DNA from: Streptomyces hayashii | Lineage (GTDB): Bacteria > Actinomycetota > Actinomycetes > Streptomycetales > Streptomycetaceae | Length of the DNA: 32,612 bases | Direction: 5' to 3' | Assembly: GCF_024539815.1 (NCBI RefSeq) | Contig: NZ_JAHHIU010000157.1 | Location: 1-32,612, forward strand | Part shown: piece by piece, positions 23,799 to 31,286 of the stretch | Numbering within the stretch: position 1 is the stretch's first letter | Layout: every line of letters begins with the position of its first letter | The notes under the pieces: model-generated | What the model was told of the DNA's origin: nothing | The model's input: the letters and a program-made list of their open reading frames with translations, nothing else | Database searches by the model: none | Program-made: the position numbers and the translations under genes

Positions 23799-24203
23799 GT
23801 GCAACGTGGCGAAGTCTGGTGGGTCCAGTTCGACGAGCGAAGGTTGGTCGTACTGCTGTCGGGAGACGACGCGTCCGGGATCCGGGTGATGCAGGTCGTC
23901 GCTCCGGCGGGCGTCGACATTAGCGGTCTGGGCATCGAGGTGACGATGGGCGCCGATGAAGGAGTGCCGTTCGAAGGCGTGCTGCGGCTCGCGTTCCCGC
24001 GTCCAGGCTTCACCCCTTGCACGTGGCTGACCACTGTGTCACGGGACGACCTGATAGAGCGGGCGGCCGTCCTGTCCTCGGCGAAGCTCAGCGAGATTGA
24101 CGATGCCCTCCGACTCGCTGAACAAGCGCAGGAGCAGACCCCGGCGACGACCGCGAAGCTCAGCGAGATGAGGGACGCCCTCCGTATCGGTGAACTCGGG
24201 TAG
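23799..24203 (+). CDS. MazF/PemK-like toxin-family protein
   Basis: The 134-residue protein begins MQRGEVWWVQFDERRLVVLLS, the opening of the MazF/PemK/CcdB-fold RNase toxins, and continues with VPFEGVLRL and TWLTTVSRDDLIERAAVLS, matching later strands of the fold. The loop with conserved basic residues after DPTRG is shortened, so activity is uncertain. The C-terminal helix (KLSEIDDALRLAE) is duplicated as KLSEMRDALRIGE 24 residues later. GTG 23799 follows GGAGGA by 3-4 bases. There is no antitoxin-like ORF beside it: upstream is the transposase remnant and downstream, 20 bases away, the 488-residue membrane protein. Confidence 0.65.
   Translation: MQRGEVWWVQFDERRLVVLLSGDDASGIRVMQVVAPAGVDISGLGIEVTMGADEGVPFEGVLRLAFPRPGFTPCTWLTTVSRDDLIERAAVLSSAKLSEIDDALRLAEQAQEQTPATTAKLSEMRDALRIGELG
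24081..24169 (+). repeat. 17-bp direct repeat within the MazF-like gene
   Basis: The same 17 bases occur at 24081-24097 and 24153-24169, offset by exactly 72 bases (24 codons). This gives the duplicated KLSE...DALR helix at the C-terminus. It looks like an in-frame segmental duplication that has since diverged. Confidence 0.8.
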
Positions 24204-24223
24204 AGGGAGAAGGAGCCGACGGC

Positions 24224-25690
24224 GTGAGCGGTCTCGGCCAGATCGTCGACGCTGTCCGACTGTCGCCTCGGCGCCACTCGGGCCCAGAGGGCCCGGTCAT
24301 CGGCGGAACGATCCGCATGAAGACGTGCCCGCGGTGGAATCTTCACCCCACGCGAACGGCGAGGTTCCAAGAGGTCGCGGGTGCCATGGGGGCAATTTCT
24401 CGCATATGGGATTGGTATCAGTTCAGCGCCAATGCCCCTCAAAGACGGGTCGCAGAGCGAGAGAATCGCGATGAGGAGGTGAAAATCCGGCGACGCGTTT
24501 TATTGACCTTACCGATCCAGGAGTCATCGGACCGGGAGCGCTTGATCAAGGCGGCACAGTCGGCCGCCATCGGCGTTTTCCTTCCGGTATGGATGCGTCA
24601 GAGGCACGACAGGTTCGCTGTCGTCGGGGCGGGAATTTTCAGCGCAGGCAGCGTCGCACTCCTCTTATGGCTGCTCAACGGTGACGCTATTTCAAATGGT
24701 TTCATAGACCTGCACCCGTCGAGGAGCTCAAGACTCTCAGTCGTCGAGCAGACTGAAATACTGGTTATCCTGGTGGGGGCCGGCGCTCTATGGGTCGGCC
24801 GTCGCGCAGCCCTGTTCGTTCTACGGGAGCGGCTTCACGCAAATCCGGAACCAGAAAGGAGCGGACTTGATTTTCCGCTCATCGTCTGGGTGTCAGCCAT
24901 AGGCGTTACGATCGTCGGTCTGCCGTGGGTGGCATTCACCGCATCCGCTCACTACCGGGAGTGGCCGATCGGGTGGCAGGTGCTCCTAGGGGGTGGCCTT
25001 CTCCTGGGTTTCGCCCTGCGCCGTTGGGCGAACGCGTTCTGGCGCCTTCTTGATCGGCACGCACGCACAGAGTACGAGGAATCCATTGACCAGGTTGTCT
25101 GGCAGCTTCATTATCTCGCCTGGATTCTGCATGTCAGAAGACCTCAGTACCTCAAACCGCACATCCTGAGACAGGTTCGAACCCTGATGGGCGAAGCGGC
25201 TCGAATCATTGAGCTGAATCCCGTGCCCATCCGAACCGCACATTGGCGAGAAAGAACGCTGCGCAGACATATCCGCCGCGATCACGCTCGCGTCGCCGCC
25301 GCCCTACGTGAGCTCAGTAAGGATGTTGCGACCGTCCACTCCGTCGAACAATACGACCGCGTGTGTGCGGCCGTTCTGGCCGGCGCGATTTCAGCCGCCC
25401 ATGGGAATTGGGATGAACTGCTGGAGAATGCGCCTGAAGTCACTCTCACATCCCGTTCAGCGCGCAGCATTCGCAGGGCAGCCCCCGCTCTCACGCTCAT
25501 AGCCGCAGCGTTGGTGATCCCAGTCCTGCCCGGCGTCGGACCCGCTTCTGACGGAATTCGCGTACTTCTGCTTGCCACTGCGGTTTTCACAGCTCTTCCA
25601 TCTGACAACGCCACGCGCGACGTCATCAGAGGAGCACTGGACAAGGCGCTTCTGAAAGGTTCAGGTGCCGAGACGGCGAAAAACAACTAG
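24224..25690 (+). CDS. Unrecognised 488-residue membrane protein
   Basis: I do not recognise a family. The N-terminal 130 residues are hydrophilic, with a basic stretch (KIRRRVLLTLP). Four membrane segments follow (about 131-152, 177-199, 217-240, 251-265), then a long helical soluble region (about 270-425, rich in Arg/His/Trp), and two more hydrophobic segments (about 428-446 and 451-466). GTG 24224 has GGAG 9 bases upstream. Three TTA codons (24500, 24509, 24665) occur; these are rare in Streptomyces and translated only by the bldA tRNA. Base composition is lower in GC than the core. It lies 20 bases after the MazF-like gene and probably shares its transcript. A defence effector is one possibility, by context only. 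Confidence 0.65.
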   Translation: MSGLGQIVDAVRLSPRRHSGPEGPVIGGTIRMKTCPRWNLHPTRTARFQEVAGAMGAISRIWDWYQFSANAPQRRVAERENRDEEVKIRRRVLLTLPIQESSDRERLIKAAQSAAIGVFLPVWMRQRHDRFAVVGAGIFSAGSVALLLWLLNGDAISNGFIDLHPSRSSRLSVVEQTEILVILVGAGALWVGRRAALFVLRERLHANPEPERSGLDFPLIVWVSAIGVTIVGLPWVAFTASAHYREWPIGWQVLLGGGLLLGFALRRWANAFWRLLDRHARTEYEESIDQVVWQLHYLAWILHVRRPQYLKPHILRQVRTLMGEAARIIELNPVPIRTAHWRERTLRRHIRRDHARVAAALRELSKDVATVHSVEQYDRVCAAVLAGAISAAHGNWDELLENAPEVTLTSRSARSIRRAAPALTLIAAALVIPVLPGVGPASDGIRVLLLATAVFTALPSDNATRDVIRGALDKALLKGSGAETAKNN

Positions 25691-25862
25691 AAGAGACACC
25701 CGCCGATCGCGCCTTCGCCGACCTCCACCTCGTCATCGCCGTCCGGCGAGGCGTACGCCGGCTCCAGTACCGCCACGACGTCATCGACGGCTGCCTGCGC
25801 CGGACCCGGACCACGCGCCCCACCATGACGACAACAACGCCTGACGACCCTGCTGAACCGCC

Positions 25863-26543
25863 TCAGAAGAGGTCCAGCAACTCCACCAGCGACGCCACGG
25901 AAGGCACTTCCGAAGGGGCCGAGTCCCGGCAGACCGCGCGCCCCTCGTATCCGAGTGTGATCGCGGCGGCGACCAGACGCGGGTCGTCGTCGACGAACAG
26001 GCACTGCGCGGGAGCGAGATTCAGCGCGTTGCTGGCCTGGTGGTACATGCGAGGGTCGGGCTTCCTGCAGCCGAGTTCGAAGGAAATCGCGTACGCCTCG
26101 AAGAACTCCCCGATCCCCAGCGCCGCGTGCCCGTCGGCCAGTCCCGGCCAGGCGTCCGAGACCACCGCCATCCGCACGCCCCGCCGGCGCAGCCCATTCA
26201 GGGTTTCCATGACGTCCGGATAGATCTCCAAGACCGTGGTCGTGGGGACTTCACGGCCCAGGTCGGCGAGGAGCCGAGGTGTCGGGTCCAAGCCGAGGTG
26301 GCGGAGCATCACCCGGTGGTAGTCGTCGTAGTCGGGGGTCGAGGACGAGGCGGCGAAGAACCGGTCGCCGACGGCGATGGCCGCCGCGAACCGTTCCGAC
26401 GTGATCGCGGGGTGGTGGGAGAGGACGGTCTCCTCGAAGTCCACCCGGGGGTTCCACCGTCCGCCGACCGGGCGGATCAGCACGCCGCCCGAGTCGAAGA
26501 GAACGGCGCGGAGATCCCCGGAAGGGGACGGTTGTGGCGTCAT
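25863..26543 (-). CDS. HAD-family hydrolase
   Basis: The 226-residue phosphatase-like protein has HAD motif I in LFDSGGVLIRP (nucleophile Asp; the second Asp is replaced by Gly, DSGGV), motif II in MAVVSDAWPG, motif III Lys in GCRKPDPRMY, and motif IV in LFVDDDPRLVAAA. The missing second Asp of motif I, normally the general acid, may alter or remove phosphatase activity. The protein has a cap between motifs I and II. ATG 26543 lies 6 bases after CAGACT, a -10-like box, with no good ribosome-binding site, so the mRNA may be leaderless. The 172 bases between this gene and the membrane protein hold no clear gene. Confidence 0.8.
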   Translation of the reverse strand: MTPQPSPSGDLRAVLFDSGGVLIRPVGGRWNPRVDFEETVLSHHPAITSERFAAAIAVGDRFFAASSSTPDYDDYHRVMLRHLGLDPTPRLLADLGREVPTTTVLEIYPDVMETLNGLRRRGVRMAVVSDAWPGLADGHAALGIGEFFEAYAISFELGCRKPDPRMYHQASNALNLAPAQCLFVDDDPRLVAAAITLGYEGRAVCRDSAPSEVPSVASLVELLDLF

Positions 26544-26762
26544 CCGCCCAGTCTGGGGAGCGGACGCCCGCGGGTCGACCCCTGTGCCGTCGGACACCGG
26601 CGACCACGCCGGGCTCGGCCCGTCTCTCGTAGTGGCTCGATCCTGGTTCCGGCTGACCATCGCCGGCTTCGCGCCCATGACCGCCGCCCATCACTCCGAC
26701 GCGCCACTCCGACGCGCCCGGGTGTCCATCCGGACGCCCCGGGCGCCTCGCCGTCGGAGACT

Positions 26763-26826
26763 GTGCCGGTCGATCGCTGTGCCGGTCGGACGCCATGCCG
26801 GTCGGACGCTATGCCGGCCGGTGCTC
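26763..26826. repeat. Four imperfect 16-bp tandem repeats
   Basis: Units of the form (G/A)TGCCGGTCG(G/A)(A/T)CGC(T/C) start at 26763, 26779, 26795 and 26811. The third and fourth overlap the stop codon and last codons of the SRPBCC gene. The rest of the 26544-26808 gap has no gene. Confidence 0.75.
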
Positions 26827-27258
26827 CAGCCGGTCCTTCAGCAGGCGCTCGTTCACCGGGAACTCCTTGCGGACCTGACGCCGGACGACGAGGGGCACGA
26901 GGAGCTTGCCCATGCCCTTGCCCTCGAAGTCGAGGTCCATGATCACGCGGGAGCGGCGGCCCTCGTCGATCGGGAGGATCTCCCCGTGGAAGTGGCCGCG
27001 AACGGGTCCGTCGACACCCTGAAGCGCCCAGGCGTGCGGCGGGTCGTACTCGGTGTACTCCATGGTCATCGGCATTTCCCTGCTGCCGACGTGCCGTGTG
27101 ACCCGCACCCGGGAGCCGACACCGGTGGGCCCGGGGTCGAGTTGCTCCGCCGAGACCGCGCTCGCCTGCCATTCGGGCAGGTGGGAGGGGTCGATGACAT
27201 AGGCCCATACGTCATCGGGAGTGGCGTCGACGTCGATCGATTCATGGAAGTCGGACAT
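26809..27258 (-). CDS. SRPBCC (START-like) family protein
   Basis: The 149-residue protein has the START/Bet v1-like helix-grip fold used for binding hydrophobic ligands. It opens with DFHESIDVDATPDDVWAYV and HLPEWQ, typical of polyketide cyclase/dehydrase-type and coenzyme Q-binding proteins, followed by strands to FHGEILPI and a C-terminal helix. Some members cyclise aromatic polyketides and many have no known ligand; no polyketide genes are near. ATG 27258 follows a G-rich stretch (GGGGGCGGG). The last codons are within the tandem repeat, suggesting that its C-terminus has been extended or altered by repeat change. Confidence 0.75.
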   Translation of the reverse strand: MSDFHESIDVDATPDDVWAYVIDPSHLPEWQASAVSAEQLDPGPTGVGSRVRVTRHVGSREMPMTMEYTEYDPPHAWALQGVDGPVRGHFHGEILPIDEGRRSRVIMDLDFEGKGMGKLLVPLVVRRQVRKEFPVNERLLKDRLEHRPA

Positions 27259-27361
27259 GGAGCCCGCCCCCTTTCGGAGTCGTCCCCCCTGATTCAGGGC
27301 GCTCCCCCGTGTGCGGCCTTCACCAGAATCGTCCCACCGGGTCGGCTTCGGGACCACGGCA

Positions 27362-27399
27362 GCGGGCCCCCGTCCCGGACGATCAGGACGAGGGCCCGC
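27362..27399 (-). terminator. Terminator after cdsA
   Basis: Fourteen-base arms with one mismatch, 27362-27375 and 27386-27399, lie 20 bases past the cdsA stop. Confidence 0.75.
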
Positions 27400-27418
27400 A
27401 GGAGCCGGTGTGCGCGGG

Positions 27419-28615
27419 TCAGCCGGAGCCGACGAACAGCACGAGCAGCAGCCAGACGACCGGAGCCGTCGGCAGCAGCGAGTCCAGCCGGTCCATGATG
27501 CCGCCGTGCCCCGGAAGCAGCGTTCCCATGTCCTTGATCCCCAGGTCCCGCTTGATCATGGACTCGCCGAGGTCGCCGAGCGTGGCGCTGGCCGCGACCG
27601 CGAAACCGAGCACCAGGCCCTGCCACCAGGCGCCGTCGTCGATGAGGAACTCCATGCACAGCGCGCCGACGACCATCGCGAACGTCACCGCGCCGAGCAG
27701 GCCCTCGCGGGTCTTGCCCGGGCTGATGCGCGGGGCCAGCTTGGTCTTGCCGAAGCGCCAGCCGACGGCGTACGCGCCCGTGTCGCTGACGACCGTCAGG
27801 ACCAGGAAGGTCATGACGCGGAACGCTCCGTCGTCGGCGGTGAGCATCAGGGCGACGAACGTCGCCAGGAACGGGACGTAGAAGGCCGCGAACACGCCGG
27901 CCGTGACGTCCTTGAGGTAGCCCTCGGGTGGTTCGGTCATCCGCCAGACCAGCACCGCGAGCGCGGTGAGGGCCATGGCGACCCAGGCGCCCTCGGGTCC
28001 CCGGACGTATCCGGCGACCACCATGGCGGCGCCGCCGACCGCGAGCGGCACGAGCGGCGCCTTGATGCCCTTGCGCTCCTGCAGCCTGCTGGTCAGCTCC
28101 CACAGGCCGACGACGACGGCGACCGCGACGACGCCGACGAACACGGCCTTGACGACGAACAGCGACGCGACGATGACGACGCCGAGGCCGACCCCGACTC
28201 CTATGGCCGCGCCCAGGTCTCGGCCCGCGCTCTTCTTCTGCGGCGCGGGCGCCGGGTGAGGGGCGTCGGGCATGGGCTCCGGATTCTGCGGCGCCGCCGC
28301 AGGGGGCTGTGCCGTCGGGGTGTCGTCGCCGTGGGCGGCGAGGCCGTGGGGCTCGCCGCCGTAGGGCGCGTTGCCGTAGTTCTCGTCGTGGAACAAGGGG
28401 CCGCCCAGCCGAGCGGCCCCCCGGTCGTCATCCTGGTTTCCGCCGTGTGCGGGTACGTCGGGGACGATGGGCATGGGGCGAGTCTGCTGCGCCTCAGGCG
28501 CATCGTACGCGGGACCCGCCGGGGCGGCCCCCTGGACAGGCCCCTGGTCGGCGGGCCCCCAGTACCCGGCCCGCGACCCGGCGTGTGGCGGTGAGCCCCA
28601 GGAAGAGTCGTTCAT
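27419..28615 (-). CDS. cdsA: Phosphatidate cytidylyltransferase
   Basis: The 398-residue integral membrane enzyme makes CDP-diacylglycerol from phosphatidate and CTP, the branch point of phospholipid synthesis. About eight membrane helices start near residue 135. The family signature is near the C-terminus: SMIKRDLGIKDMG and LLPGHGGIMDRLDS, carrying the metal-binding Asp pair. The first 130 residues are a Pro/Gly/Gln-rich hydrophilic extension not found in the E. coli enzyme (about 285 residues). Its ATG overlaps the frr stop by one base (TGATG), so the two are translationally coupled. Confidence 0.92.
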   Translation of the reverse strand: MNDSSWGSPPHAGSRAGYWGPADQGPVQGAAPAGPAYDAPEAQQTRPMPIVPDVPAHGGNQDDDRGAARLGGPLFHDENYGNAPYGGEPHGLAAHGDDTPTAQPPAAAPQNPEPMPDAPHPAPAPQKKSAGRDLGAAIGVGVGLGVVIVASLFVVKAVFVGVVAVAVVVGLWELTSRLQERKGIKAPLVPLAVGGAAMVVAGYVRGPEGAWVAMALTALAVLVWRMTEPPEGYLKDVTAGVFAAFYVPFLATFVALMLTADDGAFRVMTFLVLTVVSDTGAYAVGWRFGKTKLAPRISPGKTREGLLGAVTFAMVVGALCMEFLIDDGAWWQGLVLGFAVAASATLGDLGESMIKRDLGIKDMGTLLPGHGGIMDRLDSLLPTAPVVWLLLVLFVGSG

Positions 28616-29172
28616 CAGACCTCAAGCAGCTCCGCTTCCTTGTGCTTCAGGAGCTCGTCCACCTGAGCGACGTACTTCGCGGTGGTGTCGTCGAGCTCCT
28701 TCTCGGCACGGCGGCCCTCGTCCTCGCCGACCTCGCCGTCCTTGATCAGCTTGTCGATCGCGTCCTTGGCCTTGCGGCGGACCGCGCGGATGGACACCTT
28801 GGAGTCCTCGGCCTTGCCCTTGGCGACCTTGATGTAGTCGCGGCGGCGCTCCTCGGTCAGCTCGGGGAACACCACTCGGATGATGTTGCCGTCGTTGCTC
28901 GGGTTGACGCCCAGGTCCGAGTCGCGGATCGCCTGCTCGATGTTGCGCAGGGCGGTCTTGTCGAACGGGGTCACGACGGCCATGCGCGGCTCCGGCACGG
29001 AGAACGAAGCCAGCTGGTTGATCGGCGTCGGCGCGCCGTAGTAGTCGGCAACGATCTTGTTGAACATCGCCGGGTGCGCACGGCCGGTGCGGATCGCGGC
29101 GAAGTCCTCCTTGGCGACCACGACGGCCTTCTCCATCTTCTCCTCGGCCTCGAGGAGGGTCTCTTCGATCAC
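28615..29172 (-). CDS. frr: Ribosome recycling factor
   Basis: The 185-residue protein splits post-termination ribosomes with EF-G. It has the conserved EDFAAIRTGRAHPAMF near the N-terminus, the NIRVVFPELTEERRR-like region (NDGNIIRVVFPELTEER) and C-terminal KELDDTTAKYVAQVDELL, forming the three-helix bundle and tip domain. Of two adjacent GTG codons, 29172 is chosen because AGGAG lies 6 bases upstream and it gives MIEETLLEAEEK, the known Streptomyces N-terminus; GTG 29175 is too close. Confidence 0.95.
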   Translation of the reverse strand: MIEETLLEAEEKMEKAVVVAKEDFAAIRTGRAHPAMFNKIVADYYGAPTPINQLASFSVPEPRMAVVTPFDKTALRNIEQAIRDSDLGVNPSNDGNIIRVVFPELTEERRRDYIKVAKGKAEDSKVSIRAVRRKAKDAIDKLIKDGEVGEDEGRRAEKELDDTTAKYVAQVDELLKHKEAELLEV

Positions 29173-29249
29173 CACTTGCTCCTGCGTGTCTTGAGTAGGC
29201 CCGGCTGCGGATCCTTGCGAGGGCGGCGGCCGGCTGCGTCGCGTCTTCT

Positions 29250-29275
29250 TCCTGCACGGTTCCCGTCCGGCAGGA
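29250..29275 (-). other. Hairpin in the pyrH-frr gap
   Basis: TCCTGC/GCAGGA arms with a smaller inner CGG/CCG stem lie about 75 bases upstream of frr. A second small hairpin (29341-29356) sits on the pyrH stop codon. They may reduce readthrough from pyrH into frr. The 173-base gap has no gene. Confidence 0.4.
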
Positions 29276-29345
29276 CATTGTCCATCCTCGGACCGAAGTC
29301 CGTCCCCCGGTCAGACGTTGCCGCGGAAAACCGGGATGGCGCCGG

Positions 29346-30104
29346 TCAGGACCGGCTGCCTTGCTCACCCACGAGCGTGCCGATCTTCTCACCCTTGACC
29401 GCGCGGGCGATATTGCCCTCGGCGAGAAGCTCGAAGACGAGGATCGGCAGCTTGTTGTCGCGGCACAGCGTGATCGCGGTCATGTCGGCGACCTTGAGGT
29501 CGCGGGTGATGACCTCGCCGTACCCGAGGGCGTCGAACTTCACGGCCGACGGGTTGGTCTTCGGGTCGGAGTCGTAGACGCCGTCCACACCGTTCTTGCC
29601 CATGAGCAGCGCCTCGGCGTCGATCTCCAGGGCGCGCTGGGCGGCGGTGGTGTCGGTCGAGAAGTACGGCATGCCCATGCCGGCGCCGAAGATGACCACG
29701 CGGCCCTTCTCCAGGTGGCGCACGGCCCGCAGCGGGATGTACGGCTCGGCGACCTGCCCCATGGTGATGGCGGTCTGCACGCGGCTGTCGATGCCCTCCT
29801 TTTCCAGGAAGTCCTGGAGAGCGAGGCAGTTCATGACGGTGCCGAGCATGCCCATGTAGTCCGAGCGGGCCCGGTCCATACCGCGCACCTGGAGCTCGGC
29901 GCCGCGGAAGAAGTTGCCGCCGCCGATGACGACCGCGATCTCGGCGCCGTCGCGGACGACGGCCGCGATCTCCCGAGCGATCTTGTGCACCACGTCGGGG
30001 TCCACGCCCAGGCCTCCGCCGCCGGAGAATGCCTCACCGGACAGCTTCAGCAGAAACCGGCCGTGCAGTTTGCCGTCGTCGCTCTTCTGGGCCTTGGTGG
30101 TCAT
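29346..30104 (-). CDS. pyrH: UMP kinase
   Basis: The 252-residue hexameric kinase phosphorylates UMP to UDP, in the amino-acid-kinase fold. RFLLKLSGEAF near residue 16 is the phosphate-binding start, VVIGGGNFFRG the Gly-rich loop, and IFGAGMGMPYFSTDTTAA the nucleotide and UMP-binding region; KNGVDGVYDSDP completes the ATP site. ATG 30104 begins MTTKAQKSD, consistent with an N-terminus slightly longer than enteric PyrH. It lies between tsf and frr in the conserved order. Confidence 0.95.
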   Translation of the reverse strand: MTTKAQKSDDGKLHGRFLLKLSGEAFSGGGGLGVDPDVVHKIAREIAAVVRDGAEIAVVIGGGNFFRGAELQVRGMDRARSDYMGMLGTVMNCLALQDFLEKEGIDSRVQTAITMGQVAEPYIPLRAVRHLEKGRVVIFGAGMGMPYFSTDTTAAQRALEIDAEALLMGKNGVDGVYDSDPKTNPSAVKFDALGYGEVITRDLKVADMTAITLCRDNKLPILVFELLAEGNIARAVKGEKIGTLVGEQGSRS

Positions 30105-30143
30105 GGGAGATCCCGCCTCTTTCACCTGGTGCACATACGAAGA

Positions 30144-30193
30144 AGGCCATTGCCGGTGGGGTGTCGTGGGCAACCCGTGCGCGGCAATGGCCT
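30144..30193 (-). terminator. Hairpin between tsf and pyrH
   Basis: Perfect 12-bp arms (30144-30155 and 30182-30193) around a 26-base loop with its own pairing potential. It can terminate the rpsB-tsf transcript or attenuate pyrH. Confidence 0.7.
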
Positions 30194-30293
30194 CCTCGTC
30201 AGATCTGCTGTCGTCCGCCACGCGTGCGCGTGACGGCGTACCGGACGACTGCACCCGACCCTATCGGGCCGACGCGTCGATCGCGGTACGGAC

Positions 30294-31130
30294 TCAGATG
30301 CCGACCTTGATACGCGTGAAGCGCTTCAGGGTGACACCGGCCTCGTCCAGGACCTTCTGGACGGACTTCTTGTTGTCCAGCGCGTACGGCTGACCGAGCA
30401 GCGTGGCGTCCTTGAAGAAGCCGTTGAGGCGACCCTCGACGATCTTCGGCAGGGCGGCCTCGGGCTTGCCCTCGGCGCGGGTGGTCTCCTCGGCGACGCG
30501 GCGCTCGGACTCGACGACCTCGGCCGGCACGTCCTCCTTGGAGAGGTACTTCGGCGCGAAGGCGGCGATGTGCTGGGCGACGCCCTTGGCGATCTCCGCG
30601 TTCGGCTTGTCCAGCTCGACGAGGACACCGATCTGCGGGGGCAGGTCGGGCATCGTGCGGTGCATGTAGGCGCTGACGTAGCCGTCGGTGAACTGCGCGA
30701 AGCGGTCCAGCACGATCTTCTCGCCGAGGTTGGCGTTGGCCTCGTCCACGAACGCCTGGACGGTCTTGCCGGCCTCGATCTCGGACGCGAGCAGCGCGTC
30801 GAGGTCGGCCGGGGAGGTCTTGGTGACGTGCTCGGCGATCGCGGTGGCGACGGCCTGGAACTTGTCGCCCTTGGCGACGAAGTCCGTCTCGCACTTCAGC
30901 TCGACGAGGACGCCGGAGGAGTTGTCGTCGGCGATGATCGAGACCACGGCGCCGTTCTCGGCGGAGCGGCCCTCGCGCTTGGCGACGCCCTTCTGGCCCT
31001 TGATGCGGAGCGCCTCGACGGCCTTGTCGACGTTGCCCTCGGCCTCGTCCAGCGCCTTCTTGCAGTCCATCATGCCGGCGCCGGTGAGCTCACGGAGCTT
31101 CTTGACGTCAGCGGCGGTGTAGTTCGCCAT
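30294..31130 (-). CDS. tsf: Elongation factor Ts
   Basis: The 278-residue nucleotide-exchange factor for EF-Tu. The N-terminal domain (MANYTAADVKKLRELTGAGM) carries MMDCKKALDEAEGNVDKA, the classic EF-Ts signature. The EF-Tu contact motif appears as KCETDFVAKG. The C-terminal half is full length. ATG 31130 matches the family start. Directly downstream of rpsB, separated by a hairpin. Confidence 0.95.
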   Translation of the reverse strand: MANYTAADVKKLRELTGAGMMDCKKALDEAEGNVDKAVEALRIKGQKGVAKREGRSAENGAVVSIIADDNSSGVLVELKCETDFVAKGDKFQAVATAIAEHVTKTSPADLDALLASEIEAGKTVQAFVDEANANLGEKIVLDRFAQFTDGYVSAYMHRTMPDLPPQIGVLVELDKPNAEIAKGVAQHIAAFAPKYLSKEDVPAEVVESERRVAEETTRAEGKPEAALPKIVEGRLNGFFKDATLLGQPYALDNKKSVQKVLDEAGVTLKRFTRIKVGI

Positions 31131-31196
31131 GATCTGTGAATCTCTCTCGGAGTTCGAAGTCTCGAAGATCTACGAAGATCTGGGGGCTGTGGGTGA

Positions 31197-31229
31197 ACGG
31201 CGGGCGGCGCACTGGGCGCCCCCCGCCGT
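31197..31229 (-). terminator. Hairpin between rpsB and tsf
   Basis: A GC-rich stem with arms starting ACGGCGGG and ending CCCGCCGT lies in the 156-base gap. It probably lowers readthrough rather than stopping all transcription, since tsf has no obvious strong promoter. Confidence 0.6.
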
Positions 31230-31286
31230 CACTTCATCCCTGGGGCCGTGCGGACGCGACGGCGACCGTACGGCTCACGGCCTGAA

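Noticed and set aside
25691..25862. Possible decayed coding segment after the membrane protein
   Set aside because: One frame reads like a short peptide (FADLHLVIAVRRGVRRLQYR), but there is no start, no ribosome-binding site and no recognisable family.
31161..31181. Short tandem CGAAGATCTA-type repeat before tsf
   Set aside because: Only two 10-base copies; too short to interpret.
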